Shown here: piece after piece, positions 17,975-26,376 of the stretch
How the letters are laid out: every line of letters begins with the position of its first letter
Numbering within the stretch: the stretch's first letter is position 1
NCBI RefSeq assembly: GCF_014201315.1
Contig: NZ_JACHDY010000004.1
Span: 248,001 to 312,000 of the forward strand
DNA from: Edaphobacter lichenicola
GTDB lineage: Bacteria > Acidobacteriota > Terriglobia > Terriglobales > Acidobacteriaceae
Direction of reading: 5' to 3'
DNA length: 64,000 nucleotides
Position numbers and translations under genes: made by a program
The notes under the pieces: generated by a model
Told to the model about the DNA's origin: nothing
The model's input: the letters and a program-made list of their open reading frames with translations, nothing else
Databases searched by the model: none

Positions 17975-18544
17975 TCAGGGAACCATGCGCGTCTTCAAAG
18001 ACTCAACCTGTTGCTTCAAAGCAGCGTATGCCGCATCTGTCGGCTGCCCCTGCGTCTGCCACACCACATTCCCCCGATCATCAACGACCAGCAGGTAAGC
18101 ATCATCCGGTTGATTGAAGTGCGTTATCGCCTTCCATCCGGCCTCATCGTTCGTAACCGGCACCACCCGGTGCTGCGCCCGCTCCGGCGTAGACGACTTG
18201 ATCGACCGCAGCACCATCCCCCGAACGAATCCAGGCACCCCAGCCACAATGGGCAATTCGTAGTACGCCACCACAGTCGAGGTTCGATAGTCCGCAGCGA
18301 TCTTTGTTGCCCAACCCGTTACCGCCTCTCGAGAGCCGCGACTGAATCCGATCACCAGAATCCCAGCCGCCTTCCCCTGCAACGCCGCAGGCAGATTCAC
18401 CGCCTGATTCGCAAACGAGGTGCCATGAACCTCCGGGATCCGCTCCGCCGGAGCACAAGGAACGATCATCAGTCCAGTTACTACCAGCAGCACCAAGGAC
18501 AGACTACGGCTGACAGAAAGCTTAGATCTCCAAGCCATCCACAT
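17975..18544 (-). CDS. Secreted thioredoxin-fold-like protein without a CXXC
   Basis: 189 aa with an N-terminal signal peptide (LSVSRSLSLVLLVVTGLMIVPCAPA). The mature part reads like a thioredoxin/AhpC fold: VNLPAALQGKAAGILVIGFSRGSREAVTGW, VVAYYELPIVAGVP, VVPVTNDEAGWK and DDAYLLVVDDRGNVVWQTQG, but the usual redox cysteine pair is missing (FSRGSR in its place). That makes a redox role unlikely; a binding or assembly role similar to ATP10-like proteins is possible. Probably periplasmic. Confidence 0.72.
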   Translation of the reverse strand: MWMAWRSKLSVSRSLSLVLLVVTGLMIVPCAPAERIPEVHGTSFANQAVNLPAALQGKAAGILVIGFSRGSREAVTGWATKIAADYRTSTVVAYYELPIVAGVPGFVRGMVLRSIKSSTPERAQHRVVPVTNDEAGWKAITHFNQPDDAYLLVVDDRGNVVWQTQGQPTDAAYAALKQQVESLKTRMVP

Positions 18545-18636
18545 AGTCTAGTGGTTGCAACCGGTCACCCTATTCGCCGCCCGCAAATCGATACGATCCG
18601 GTGAAACTTCATGCGCCAACGTTATCGTGCAGCGTC

Positions 18637-19182
18637 TCAGTGCATCCCGCTCGGCAGCGACTTCGTAAGTCTCCCCGCATCCAACACAAGTTCAGCCAGC
18701 GCCTCGTCGAAGTTGTGATCATGCGTCTTCTGCAGCGCCGCCGGAGCCACCGACTCGGTCAGCGCCCAAAGCACATAGTGTGTCGCCCTGTCGTAGATCA
18801 CCAGCCGAAACATCGGCAGCGGATCCGAAGCGCCCTTCTCCTTATTCGCATTCGAAGGCCCATTCGGCGCAGAGAGCTGCAACTCGAAGACCAGGTCCGC
18901 CTCACTCGGAGACGTCACCAATTGATACCGTTCCCAGCTCGACACATCCGCATAAAACTGGTTGTAAGCCCGATCCGGATCGCCGCTGAACGGGTGAGGG
19001 AACAGCCCGCTATCCGCCCCCGCATTCGAGATAAACACCTTCTTCGCACTCACCAGCAACGCCGGCACCGGAGCCGCACCCGGAGTGACGGGCACCTGGC
19101 CGGAAGCGAAACCCCCAGACAGAATCGCAGCCAGAAAACCAGACAGAACCAAAGCAACACAAACCAATCGAATCCGGATCAT
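18637..19182 (-). CDS. Secreted protein of unknown function
   Basis: 181 aa from the ATG at 19182, supported by AGGAGAGGAC upstream. A signal peptide (RIRLVCVALVLSGFLAAILSGGFASGQ) precedes a soluble domain containing KKVFISNAGADSG, YNQFYADVSSWERYQLV, SEADLVFELQLSAP and RLVIYDRATHYVLWALTESV. This pattern is frequent in Acidobacteria and resembles proteins that track differential or variable lipoprotein-like values, but no function is known to me. A 57-bp piece of its 3' part is duplicated at 17915-17971. Confidence 0.78.
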   Translation of the reverse strand: MIRIRLVCVALVLSGFLAAILSGGFASGQVPVTPGAAPVPALLVSAKKVFISNAGADSGLFPHPFSGDPDRAYNQFYADVSSWERYQLVTSPSEADLVFELQLSAPNGPSNANKEKGASDPLPMFRLVIYDRATHYVLWALTESVAPAALQKTHDHNFDEALAELVLDAGRLTKSLPSGMH

Positions 19183-19308
19183 CGTAGTGTCCTCTCCTGC
19201 GAACGGAGAAAGCCGCGTCGCGAAGCACCGTCCGTCCACGCAATCCATCAGACGCATGACCAGTTACAAATGTTTCGCGGAGCCAAAGCATCATCGCGGC
19301 CAACACAC

Positions 19309-20955
19309 CTAAACCGTCACCGACTCCCGATACTCGCCAAACACCTTCCGCATCACATCCGCAATCTCGCCCACCGTCGCATAGCTCTCCACCGCGTTGA
19401 GTATCTGCGGCATCAGATTGCTCCCACCCCGCGCCGCATCCTCCACCCGTCGCAGCGCCCCGGCATGCGCCCCTGCATCCCGCCGCAGACGCATCGCCCG
19501 AACCCGCTCCACCTGCCGCCCCTCCAGCGCCTCATCGATCCGCTGAATCGGCACCGCTACTTCCTGGTCACTCGCGAACTCATTCACCCCAACCACAATC
19601 GCATCCTTCGCATCCACCGCCCGCTGATACCCATAAGCCGCATTTTGTATCTCCCGCTGCACATATCCCTGATCGATCGCCCGCAGCATCCCGTACTTGC
19701 CGCCCAGATCAAACCGCGCAATCGTAGCCAGGTACTCCTCCGCCCGCCGCTCAATCTCATTGGTCAGCGACTCCACATAAAACGACCCCGCCAGCGGATC
19801 CACCGTCTGCGCCACCCCGCTCTCATGCGCCAATATCTGCTGCGTCCGCAGAGCAATCCGCGCCGCATTCTCCGTCGGCAGCGACAGAGCCTCATCGAAC
19901 CCATTCGTATGCAGACTCTGCGTTCCCCCCAGCACCGCCGCCAGCGCCTGCAGCGTCGTGCGAGCGATATTGTTCTCCGGCTGCTGCGCCGTCAGCGTCG
20001 ACCCCGCCGTCTGCGTATGAAACCGCAGCATCCAGCTCCGCTCCTTCTTCGCGCCAAAGTGCTCCCGCATAATCCGCGCCCACATCCTGCGCGCCGCACG
20101 AAACTTCGCTACCTCCTCCAGCAGATTGTTATGCGAGTTGAAGAAGAAACTCAGCCGCGGCGCAAACGCATCCACGTTCAACCCCGCATCAATCGCCGCC
20201 TGAACATACGTCATGCCATCGGCCAGCGTAAACGCCACCTCCTGCACCGCCGTGCACCCAGCCTCGCGCATGTGGTAGCCAGAGATCGAGATCGTATTCC
20301 ACTCCGGCACCTCGTCGGCCGCCCACGCAAAGATGTCCGTCACCAGCCGCATCGCATGCGTCACCGGATAGATATACGTCCCCCGCGCAATGTACTCCTT
20401 CAAAATATCGTTCTGAATCGTCCCGTTCAGCCCTTTGACCTTCGCCCCGGTCCGCTTCGCCACCGCAACATACAGCGCCAGCAGAATAGAGGCCGTTGCA
20501 TTGATCGTCATCGAAGTCGAGATCGTATCCAGCGCAATCCCATCGAACAACCGCTGCATATCCTCGAGCGAATCAATCGCCACCCCAACCTTCCCCACCT
20601 CACCCAGCGCCAGCGGCGAATCCGAGTCGTACCCAATCTGCGTCGGCAGATCGAACGCCACGCTCAGCCCCTTCGTCCCATGGTCGAGCAGAAACTTGTA
20701 CCGTTTATTCGACTCCTCGGCATCCCCCATCCCCGCATACTGCCGCATCGTCCACAGCCGCCCGCGATACATCGTCGGCTGAATCCCCCGCGTAAACGGA
20801 TACTCCCCCGGCTCGCCCACCGTATAAGCCGCGTCGTCGCCCGCAAGATCCCCAGCCCGATACACCAGCTCCACCGGAATCCCGGAGCTCGTCTCCGGCT
20901 GCTTCAAGTCCGCCTGCTTCAAGTTGTTTTTCGTCTCGTCAGACATGCCGAACAA
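19309..20955 (-). CDS. Acyl-CoA mutase large subunit (methylmalonyl-CoA mutase catalytic domain only)
   Basis: 548 aa TIM-barrel domain of adenosylcobalamin-dependent mutases. [15 protein letters not shown] carries the Tyr, Arg and RQY residues that bind a methylmalonyl-type carboxylate; further blocks are [48 protein letters not shown] and [12 protein letters not shown]. The C-terminal B12-binding domain (DxHxxG) of full-length mutases is absent, so a separate small subunit must exist elsewhere. It probably serves propionyl-CoA or branched-chain metabolism. GAGG 10 nt before the TTG at 20955 favours that start; an ATG lies at 20946. Confidence 0.9.
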   Translation of the reverse strand: MFGMSDETKNNLKQADLKQPETSSGIPVELVYRAGDLAGDDAAYTVGEPGEYPFTRGIQPTMYRGRLWTMRQYAGMGDAEESNKRYKFLLDHGTKGLSVAFDLPTQIGYDSDSPLALGEVGKVGVAIDSLEDMQRLFDGIALDTISTSMTINATASILLALYVAVAKRTGAKVKGLNGTIQNDILKEYIARGTYIYPVTHAMRLVTDIFAWAADEVPEWNTISISGYHMREAGCTAVQEVAFTLADGMTYVQAAIDAGLNVDAFAPRLSFFFNSHNNLLEEVAKFRAARRMWARIMREHFGAKKERSWMLRFHTQTAGSTLTAQQPENNIARTTLQALAAVLGGTQSLHTNGFDEALSLPTENAARIALRTQQILAHESGVAQTVDPLAGSFYVESLTNEIERRAEEYLATIARFDLGGKYGMLRAIDQGYVQREIQNAAYGYQRAVDAKDAIVVGVNEFASDQEVAVPIQRIDEALEGRQVERVRAMRLRRDAGAHAGALRRVEDAARGGSNLMPQILNAVESYATVGEIADVMRKVFGEYRESVTV

Positions 20956-20993
20956 GTGTACCCGTCCTCACACCTCCCCAGCGACCGCGAACG

Positions 20994-21503
20994 TTAGCTC
21001 CGCTTCCCCCTGCGGTTAGCCTTCACGAAGCTGCTCACGCAGAAGTACCCAAACACCACCGCCATCGCCACCGCCAGCAGCAGATGCCCATGCGCCTCAT
21101 GGTTCCCCGCCGTCTCATGCAGCTCCCCGCGCATCTTCCACGCATTGCTCAGCGCAAACGCCGCGAAGATCCCAAAGAAGACCCCGGTAAACTCCAGCCA
21201 GAGCTGACTCGAAGCCTTCACAAACGGCCCCCACGCCGCCTCGCCAAACCGCCTCCCGCCGCGCTTCAGCCCCAGTCCCGTCTGCGCCACCTGAACCGTC
21301 GTCCGCGCCGTCTTCTCGCCCAGTCGCGCACCCGACGCCTCAGCCTTACTCCGGGCAGCACTCGTCGCAGCAGTCTCTGCCTCCGCAGCCTTCCCCGCGC
21401 CCGAAGGATTCGGCGCCGTAGCCGCATCCACCGCCGACATCAGCGTCTTAGCCGCCAGCCGAGCCCCAATCCCAAGCGTCCGACCGAACCGAACCGAATC
21501 CAT
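20994..21503 (-). CDS. Predicted membrane protein, unknown
   Basis: 169 aa from the ATG at 21503. The N-terminal half is Ala/Lys/Glu-rich and helical (DAATAPNPSGAGKAAEAETAATSAARSKAEAS), followed by two TM segments (LWLEFTGVFFGIFAAFALSNAW and HLLLAVAMAVVFGYFCVSSF) and a basic C-terminus NRRGKRS. I do not recognise the family. It is 38 nt upstream of the mutase start on the same strand. The frame continues open to 21836, but the region upstream overlaps the plus-strand small gene. Confidence 0.65.
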   Translation of the reverse strand: MDSVRFGRTLGIGARLAAKTLMSAVDAATAPNPSGAGKAAEAETAATSAARSKAEASGARLGEKTARTTVQVAQTGLGLKRGGRRFGEAAWGPFVKASSQLWLEFTGVFFGIFAAFALSNAWKMRGELHETAGNHEAHGHLLLAVAMAVVFGYFCVSSFVKANRRGKRS

Positions 21504-21640
21504 ACCCAGAGTGTAGCCGTTCCCATGCCTCCACAAAAGCTCTTCCGTCCAGCACCAACGCCAAACTTTCATCTGTTTCCAACCTCCCAAACGCATCGCT
21601 TTCCCGAAGATCGGAATCAGAACCACAAGAGGCAAACACG

Positions 21641-21793
21641 ATGAAGAGCACACTCTGGATGATCGGCGGACTCTGTGCCGCCGCCGCTGGCTTTCTGGTC
21701 CTCGGATGCCGCCGCACCTCCACCGTCGAGCTCCTCGCTCACCGATTCGAAGGCACCTGGCACGACCATCGCACTGTGGTTGAAACCACTTAG
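21641..21793 (+). CDS. Small membrane protein (50 aa)
   Basis: ATG at 21641 has AAGAGG 8 nt upstream. The product starts MKSTLWMIGGLCAAAAGFLV, one TM segment of about 20 residues, followed by CRRTSTVELLAHRFEGTWHDHRTVVETT. Similar tiny proteins with a GxxxGF TM helix and VELLAHRxExxWxDHxT tail are, as I recall, frequent in Terriglobia. Function unknown. Confidence 0.65.
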   Translation: MKSTLWMIGGLCAAAAGFLVLGCRRTSTVELLAHRFEGTWHDHRTVVETT

Positions 21794-21969
21794 AGTCACC
21801 CTCCATTTCCCTGAAGAAATGCCGTTGCAGCGGCAACCGTCATGGGCGTATTCTTTAACCAGAAGCTAGTGACGCCGACATACCCGCAATGCCGTTCCCG
21901 CCGGTCACCTTCGTTGGGAATACCCGATGCGTGGAGTAGTTCGAACGATAGGGCAGCCTGGAGGTGGCA

Positions 21970-22284
21970 TTGAATCAAAAGGTCAAAAACCTGATACAGA
22001 AACTTGGCGAAGCGATCCACGAGTCCGTCTCGGAGTCGGAGGATATAGCAGGCGTCGTCAAAAACATCCGCGAACAGGGTTTTGATGTCCTCCTCATGCT
22101 TGAGGCCACCATCGGGCTCAACGAGGTTGAGGCAGAAGCCGACGAGGCAACCGAAGGCGCCGAAGAAGGTACCTCGGGGCCATTCACCTCAAACGACGTG
22201 TCCTTTCTAAAGTCCTTGCGCATCAGTCTCACCGAAGACGAACCAACCGACGCCACCGATTCAACCGACACCACCGAAGCCTAA
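21970..22284 (+). CDS. Small acidic protein, unknown
   Basis: 104 aa from the TTG at 21970, chosen because GGAGG at 21960-21964 sits 5 nt upstream; a GTG at 21964 overlaps that site and is less likely. The N-terminal half (NQKVKNLIQKLGEAIHESVSESEDI) is helical; the C-terminal half is very rich in Glu, Asp and Thr and ends in a DATDSTDTTEA run. No family recognised. Confidence 0.65.
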   Translation: MNQKVKNLIQKLGEAIHESVSESEDIAGVVKNIREQGFDVLLMLEATIGLNEVEAEADEATEGAEEGTSGPFTSNDVSFLKSLRISLTEDEPTDATDSTDTTEA

Positions 22285-22427
22285 GCGCCGAAGCTGTACC
22301 GAAGTCTGAAACACAGAAGCCTGAACACAGAAGACCAGGCAGCCCTCTCATGCGACGAGGTCCAAGGACTCGGTCGTGTTCTGATTTGGCCAGTCCAACT
22401 GATAGTTCAGCCGCTTGTCCTGCGACG

Positions 22428-22811
22428 TTAGTCATGGTGGAAGTAGAAGAGGTTCCCGTCCAGATCCATCACGGTGAACTGTCGCAGTCCCCAGGGCTTT
22501 TTTTCTAGAGGATCGACGATGTTCGCACCTAGCGACTTCAGTTCCTCATACGCCGCATCGATATCTTCAGCAAACACCCAGTGAACGGCCGCTTCGAACG
22601 GCGCCTTCCTCGTCCGAAAAAATATCGGTCCCATATCACCGCGTGACACTGCCCCAATCCCTTTGTCCGGTTCAAGCCATCCAATCTCAAAGCCCAGTGC
22701 ATCTCTGTAGTGCTGTTGTGCACGTTCAACATCAGCGACCGGCAACTCCGGCACTGGCTTGCCAATCGAGGTCATCTTCTCTTTGACGCCCATAGAGTCT
22801 GTTGCGCCCAT
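22428..22811 (-). CDS. VOC/glyoxalase-like domain protein
   Basis: 127 aa from the ATG at 22811. A single vicinal-oxygen-chelate domain: PELPVADVERAQQHYRDALGFEIGW, VHWVFAEDIDAAYEELKSLGANIVDP, and the C-terminal GLRQFTVMDLDGNLFYFHHD with the usual metal-ligand Glu position replaced by Asp/Phe context. Members include glyoxalases, dioxygenases and bleomycin-type resistance proteins; substrate not predictable. Confidence 0.85.
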   Translation of the reverse strand: MGATDSMGVKEKMTSIGKPVPELPVADVERAQQHYRDALGFEIGWLEPDKGIGAVSRGDMGPIFFRTRKAPFEAAVHWVFAEDIDAAYEELKSLGANIVDPLEKKPWGLRQFTVMDLDGNLFYFHHD

Positions 22812-22893
22812 AAAGCCCCCTTTGCTCTCCTTTATGCAACAAGACCGCCAGCGCGTCAAATCCAACGCGTCAAAATTAGGATGAGCCTGACGG

Positions 22894-23664
22894 CTACCTC
22901 TTTCGCATCCGCAGACTCTGCCAGCTTCCATCCACAGTCCAGCCGCCATCCACCGCCAGCGCCTGCCCATTGATAAATCCACTCTGCGCCGGCTCCGCCA
23001 GAAACAGAATTGCCCGCGCAATATCCTCCGGCGTTGCAAACCTCCCCATCGGATTCGCACCTTCGATATCGGCATCGTCATAACCCCCGCCAGCCTGGTC
23101 CGCGACATCCATCTCCGTCTTCACCCACCCAGGACACACCGCGTTGCACCGAACCCCGCGCCCGCCCCACTCCGCCGCCAGCGTCCGCGTCAGCCCAATC
23201 AACCCATGCTTCGACGCGTTATACGCCGACCGATCTCCAATCCCCACCAGTCCCGCGATCGAAGCCACATTCACGATGCTCCCGCTCCTCTGCTCCAGCA
23301 TCATCGTGCCAAACGCCTTAGCTAGCAAAAATGGAGCCAGCAGATTCACCTCCAGCACCCGTCGAAACGCTCTCCCCTCCACCGTCTCTGCCGGAGCGAT
23401 AAAGCTGATGCCTGCATTGTTCACCAGCACATCCGCCCGTCCCCACCGCGAGCGCACCAACTCCACCGCCCGCACCACCACCGTCTCATTCGAGATGTCC
23501 CCCAGCACCTCCTCCACTTCCACGCCGATCTTTTTCACCGCATCCACGGTCGCCGCGCAGGCCTGCAGATCCATCAGCAGCAACCCATACCCCGCCGCCG
23601 CCAAAACCTCCGCCGTACGCCGCCCAATCCCCTGCGCCGCCCCGGTAACAATCGCAATCTTCAT
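22894..23664 (-). CDS. Short-chain dehydrogenase/reductase (SDR)
   Basis: 256 aa classical SDR. The dinucleotide motif TGAAQGIG, NNAG (about 82-85), catalytic Ser in NVASIAG, and Tyr148/Lys152 in YNASKHG are all present, as is the C-terminal GQALAVDGGWT. The Asp in LLLMDLQA after beta-2 suggests NAD rather than NADP. Resembles 3-oxoacyl-ACP reductases and sugar or hydroxy-acid dehydrogenases; the substrate is unknown. Start set at the ATG at 23664; a TTG lies two codons upstream. Confidence 0.9.
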   Translation of the reverse strand: MKIAIVTGAAQGIGRRTAEVLAAAGYGLLLMDLQACAATVDAVKKIGVEVEEVLGDISNETVVVRAVELVRSRWGRADVLVNNAGISFIAPAETVEGRAFRRVLEVNLLAPFLLAKAFGTMMLEQRSGSIVNVASIAGLVGIGDRSAYNASKHGLIGLTRTLAAEWGGRGVRCNAVCPGWVKTEMDVADQAGGGYDDADIEGANPMGRFATPEDIARAILFLAEPAQSGFINGQALAVDGGWTVDGSWQSLRMRKR

Positions 23665-23869
23665 GCCCAAAGACTACTGCATGGATCGTTTGTGAGACGT
23701 CGACGGGTTGCTACACACGAGACGACATATCGTTAGTCTTCGGATGTCGATGAGCACTGGCGATTTACCAATCGCAGAGAATCCATCCAGATTCTTCAAC
23801 CGCCGTGTATGAGCTGGAAGCATGGAAAGAAGGCAGGCCTCGGCGGCCCGCCCTTCGTCTGCGATCAAA

Positions 23870-24196
23870 TCAGCGCTGGCGGGTGTTGGCGAGGGCCCGA
23901 AGGATTGTGCGGGTGTTCTTGTTCATGACCTGACGAAGGTACATGGCGATGGCGAACAGCAGGACCAGAAAGAAAAGGTCGACGCGAAGGATCGAATGCA
24001 GCAGTCCGCCCAGGGTCTCTGGCGGAAACATGTGGAGATGCATCCAGATAAACACGACGACGGCGAGGATGGCGAGCACGCCAACGATAATGCGAGAGGA
24101 GCGTTCGGACCTGTCGGCGGCTGCAAGGGCTTGCTGGACGAAGGCGAGTTCTGCGTTCGTATCTTCGGGGTTGGGCTGCTTCTGTTCGGGGCTCAT
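23870..24196 (-). CDS. Small membrane protein coupled to the ECF sigma factor
   Basis: 108 aa: a cytosolic, hydrophilic N-terminus (EQKQPNPEDTNAELAFVQQALAAADRSERSS), then two TM helices (RIIVGVLAILAVVVFIWMHLHMF and HSILRVDLFFLVLLFAIAMYL) and a short basic tail. Its ATG overlaps the sigma factor stop (ATGA), so the two are translationally coupled. It may act as a small membrane anti-sigma factor, though it has no zinc-finger (HxxxCxxC) motif. Confidence 0.75.
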   Translation of the reverse strand: MSPEQKQPNPEDTNAELAFVQQALAAADRSERSSRIIVGVLAILAVVVFIWMHLHMFPPETLGGLLHSILRVDLFFLVLLFAIAMYLRQVMNKNTRTILRALANTRQR

Positions 24197-24756
24197 GCTG
24201 GTTTCCTTTCGGAGGTGAGGTATTTGCGAAGGGTGGTGACTCCGTAATGCAGGCGCGACTTGGCGGTGCCGATCGGAATCTCCAGGATGGCTGCACTTTC
24301 TTCGAGTGAGAGGTCGTGCTGGTAGTGGAGCAGGAGGACGGCGCGGCTGGCGGGCGAGACCTGGTCGAGGAGGGTCAGGAAAGCCTCGTCTGGTGGCTCC
24401 CCGAGATTGAGGTTGAGGGTCGTGAGATGTTCAGGCGGTGCCTCGTCAAGCGGCTGCCAGCGGCGGGCGCGTTTGAGATGAGAGAAGGCAATACGCGAGG
24501 CGATCCGGAAGGTCCAGGGGCGGAAGACGGCGGGCTCGCGCAGGAACCGGAGCTTGCGGAAGATCTGGAGCGAAGTCTCTTGGAGGATGTCGTCGGCCAG
24601 GGCGGCGCCGACGAGACGGGTGACGTAGCGGCGCAACGGCGCATAGGTATCACGGAGAAGTTGTTCCAGTGCGGCCCGGTCCCCGGTTTGCGCCAGAAGG
24701 ACAAGGAGCGTTTGCTCGGGGGTCGCAGGCTCCTTCGCCTCAGTTCGGGTCTGCAT
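24193..24756 (-). CDS. ECF-type RNA polymerase sigma factor
   Basis: 187 aa from the ATG at 24756. Region 2 (LRRYVTRLVGAALADDILQETSLQIFRKL) has the expected D(D/E)ILQE helix, and FRPWTFRIASRIAFSHLKRAR is region 2.4. Region 4 (LTLLDQVSPASRAVLLLHYQHDLSLEESAAILEIPIGTAKSRLHYG) contains the helix-turn-helix. The start is unsure: no clear ribosome site precedes 24756, and the frame is open to 24843 with a GTG at 24780. The overlapping downstream membrane gene suggests stress signalling across the inner membrane. Confidence 0.88.
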   Translation of the reverse strand: MQTRTEAKEPATPEQTLLVLLAQTGDRAALEQLLRDTYAPLRRYVTRLVGAALADDILQETSLQIFRKLRFLREPAVFRPWTFRIASRIAFSHLKRARRWQPLDEAPPEHLTTLNLNLGEPPDEAFLTLLDQVSPASRAVLLLHYQHDLSLEESAAILEIPIGTAKSRLHYGVTTLRKYLTSERKPA

Positions 24757-25027
24757 GCTTGAGAGAGGTGTTGGAGTCACGAAAGGTTCGCTTCTGGCGG
24801 ATAAATAATTATGAACGCGTAAGACGGGGTGGGAACTGATCACTTTCCAGATCTGGGATCAACGTACTGGGCGCGCGTCGCAGCGCAAACTCTGTCAAGC
24901 CCCAACCACCACAAAACCCGCTCCAGCCGCGGCTTTTCGCGTGGCATATTACCCCCATCCAACCCGGTACAATTAAACAAAGAGTCCAAAACCGACCCAG
25001 GCAGCAGAGACCATGCAACTGCAACAA

Positions 25028-25140
25028 AACAAGTATTTTGTGCATAAGTCATCTAGAATCAATACTTTGCAGACGCTTACCCGCTGTAAATTATTGCAAA
25101 CATTAGACTTGCTCCTAAAATACCCCCAGGGGGGAGGGGG
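25028..25140 (+). repeat. Dispersed intergenic repeat with G-rich end, copy A
   Basis: Matches 40671-40784 over its whole length with few gaps: TATTTTG near the start, AATACTTTGCAGAC, CTGTAAA, then AAAATACCC and CAGGGGGGAGGGGG at the end. It lies in the 690-bp gap before rplU. No open frame inside. Confidence 0.85.
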
Positions 25141-25199
25141 TAGCTAGTATTGACAGCCAGTATCAAGAACCAGCATCAAGGAAAAAGAGGGAACCATCG

Positions 25200-25228
25200 T
25201 TGACCCCCCTCCCGGAACGCGATACACT
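25200..25228 (+). promoter_or_regulatory. Probable promoter of rplU-rpmA
   Basis: TTGACC (25200-25205), a 17-bp spacer and TACACT (25223-25228) form a good sigma-70 promoter. Transcription would start near 25235, leaving a leader of about 210 nt before rplU. Confidence 0.6.
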
Positions 25229-25234
25229 CATTAA

Positions 25235-25445
25235 GTTTGGCGCTGCAACCCGTGTGTCTTCATCTCAAAGATGATCTCAAGGGTTGCAGGGACGACAGGC
25301 TTAGGCCCGGCGGTCACTCGAAACCTGAGACTGCGATGGCTTGACCGGTTGGCTTACTGTAGTGCTCCTGTATGCGCCCATGCAGCACAATCTATCTTTT
25401 GAAGAAAGCGGTCAGCATCACGCGACTCCGCTTGAGGTTCTAGTC
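25235..25445 (+). ncRNA. Structured 5' leader of rplU, candidate r-protein regulatory RNA
   Basis: CTGCAACCC (25243-25251) pairs perfectly with GGGTTGCAG (25281-25289); nested inside, TCATCT (25260-25265) pairs with AGATGA (25269-25274) around a 3-nt loop. The leader is unusually long for a short r-protein operon, and autogenous control by L21 or L27 binding is plausible. I do not recognise a published L21 leader class in it. Confidence 0.5.
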
Positions 25446-25772
25446 ATGTACGCAGTCATCCGCACCGGCGGCAAACAGTATCTGGTCTCCCCTGGCGAAA
25501 AGTTGAAGATTGAAACCACCGCCCACGAGAACGGCAACATCGAGTTCTCCGACGTCCTCGCCATCAGCGGCGAAGCCGGCAAGTTCGAGTCCGACCTCAC
25601 CGGCGCCAAGGTTCTCGCCTCCGTCGTCGGAGAAGGCCGCGGCGAAAAGATCCTCGTCTTCAAGCTCAAGCGCAAGAAGCAGTACAAGAAGATGCAGGGC
25701 CACCGCCAGAACTTCGTCGAGGTCAAGATCAACGAGATCCTCGTCAACGGCAAGAGCTTCAAGGAAGCATAA
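25446..25772 (+). CDS. rplU: 50S ribosomal protein bL21
   Basis: 108 aa from the ATG at 25446 with GAGG upstream. MYAVIRTGGKQYLVSPGEKLKIE at the start and KKQYKKMQGHRQNFVEVKINEI near the end are diagnostic. L21 binds 23S rRNA with L20 in large-subunit assembly. The frame is open upstream to 25341 but only the L21 part is conserved. First gene of the rplU-rpmA operon. Confidence 0.98.
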   Translation: MYAVIRTGGKQYLVSPGEKLKIETTAHENGNIEFSDVLAISGEAGKFESDLTGAKVLASVVGEGRGEKILVFKLKRKKQYKKMQGHRQNFVEVKINEILVNGKSFKEA

Positions 25773-25774
25773 AA

Positions 25775-25799
25775 AAGCTCTTCAGCAAGAGTTTGTTTT
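25775..25799 (+). terminator. Weak terminator-like hairpin between rplU and rpmA
   Basis: CTCTT (25778-25782) pairs with AAGAG (25787-25791) followed by TTTGTTTTC. The short stem suggests partial attenuation or processing rather than a full stop. Confidence 0.35.
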
Positions 25800-25857
25800 C
25801 AGTTTCAGTTTTTACTAAGCGCACAGGCCCAGAGGGCAGCGCGAAAGAGGCAATCGA

Positions 25858-26133
25858 ATGGCACATAAAAAAGGTTTAGGTTCTTCCAAAAACGGCCGCG
25901 ACTCAAACGCCCAGCGGCTCGGAGTCAAGGTATTCGGCGGTCAGACGATCCTCGGCGGCGGCATCATCGTCCGTCAGCGTGGAACCCCGCTCAAGCCCGG
26001 CGCCAACGTCGGTCGCGGCAAAGACGACACCCTCTTCGCCAAGGTCGACGGCATCGTCCGCTTCCAGGACAAGGGCCAGCACGGCCGCTTCGTCAACGTC
26101 GACCCAGCCGAGCTTACTTCCGTTCCTGTCTAG
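25858..26133 (+). CDS. rpmA: 50S ribosomal protein bL27
   Basis: 91 aa. [24 protein letters not shown] at the start and [30 protein letters not shown] are invariant family features; the N-terminal tail reaches the peptidyl-transferase centre. There is no cleavable N-terminal extension as in Firmicutes. Second gene of the rplU-rpmA pair, 85 nt downstream. Confidence 0.98.
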   Translation: MAHKKGLGSSKNGRDSNAQRLGVKVFGGQTILGGGIIVRQRGTPLKPGANVGRGKDDTLFAKVDGIVRFQDKGQHGRFVNVDPAELTSVPV

Positions 26134-26197
26134 GCGCCACAGGTCACCAGCAACTGGCCACAAGTCACCACGAAGTCACCATAATCTGCACCCAGAG

Positions 26198-26226
26198 AAC
26201 CCTGCCACGCGCAGGGTTTTCTATTT
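26198..26226 (+). terminator. Intrinsic terminator of rplU-rpmA
   Basis: AACCCTGC (26198-26205) pairs with GCAGGGTT (26211-26218) over a 5-nt loop, followed by TTCTATTT. Confidence 0.75.
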
Positions 26227-26233
26227 CAGAAAC

Positions 26234-26376
26234 TGTCCTGCCGGACGGGCGCCCTGCGCGGGCGGCGGTCACTTCGTGACGGATATACCCCTTCGGTTGG
26301 CGCTCCCGTTGGTCGCGAGGAAGATTGATTCCGACCAACGGGAGGACCACGCGAAGCTTTAAAAAGGCGTGTGAAC
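26234..26376. repeat. Dispersed palindromic element, copy 3 (right end missing or diverged)
   Basis: Begins with TGTCCTGCCGGACGGGC, has GTCACTTCGTGAC and both inner arms (CCGTTGGTCG, CGACCAACGG), then GAGGACCACGCGAAGCTTTAAA. Instead of the usual right arm it runs into a segment (AGGCGTGTGAACGCCCG) that matches the left arm of the 55421-55600 copy inverted. Its last ~18 bp are also the final codons and stop of the MBL gene. Confidence 0.88.

Noticed and set aside
18601..20997. 798-aa open frame opposite the mutase and secreted-protein genes
   Set aside because: Arg/His/Pro-rich antisense shadow spanning two minus-strand genes with strong homology.
24840..25052. Small frames in the gap before repeat copy A
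   Set aside because: Both strands give Cys/Trp-rich or irregular products without translation signals.
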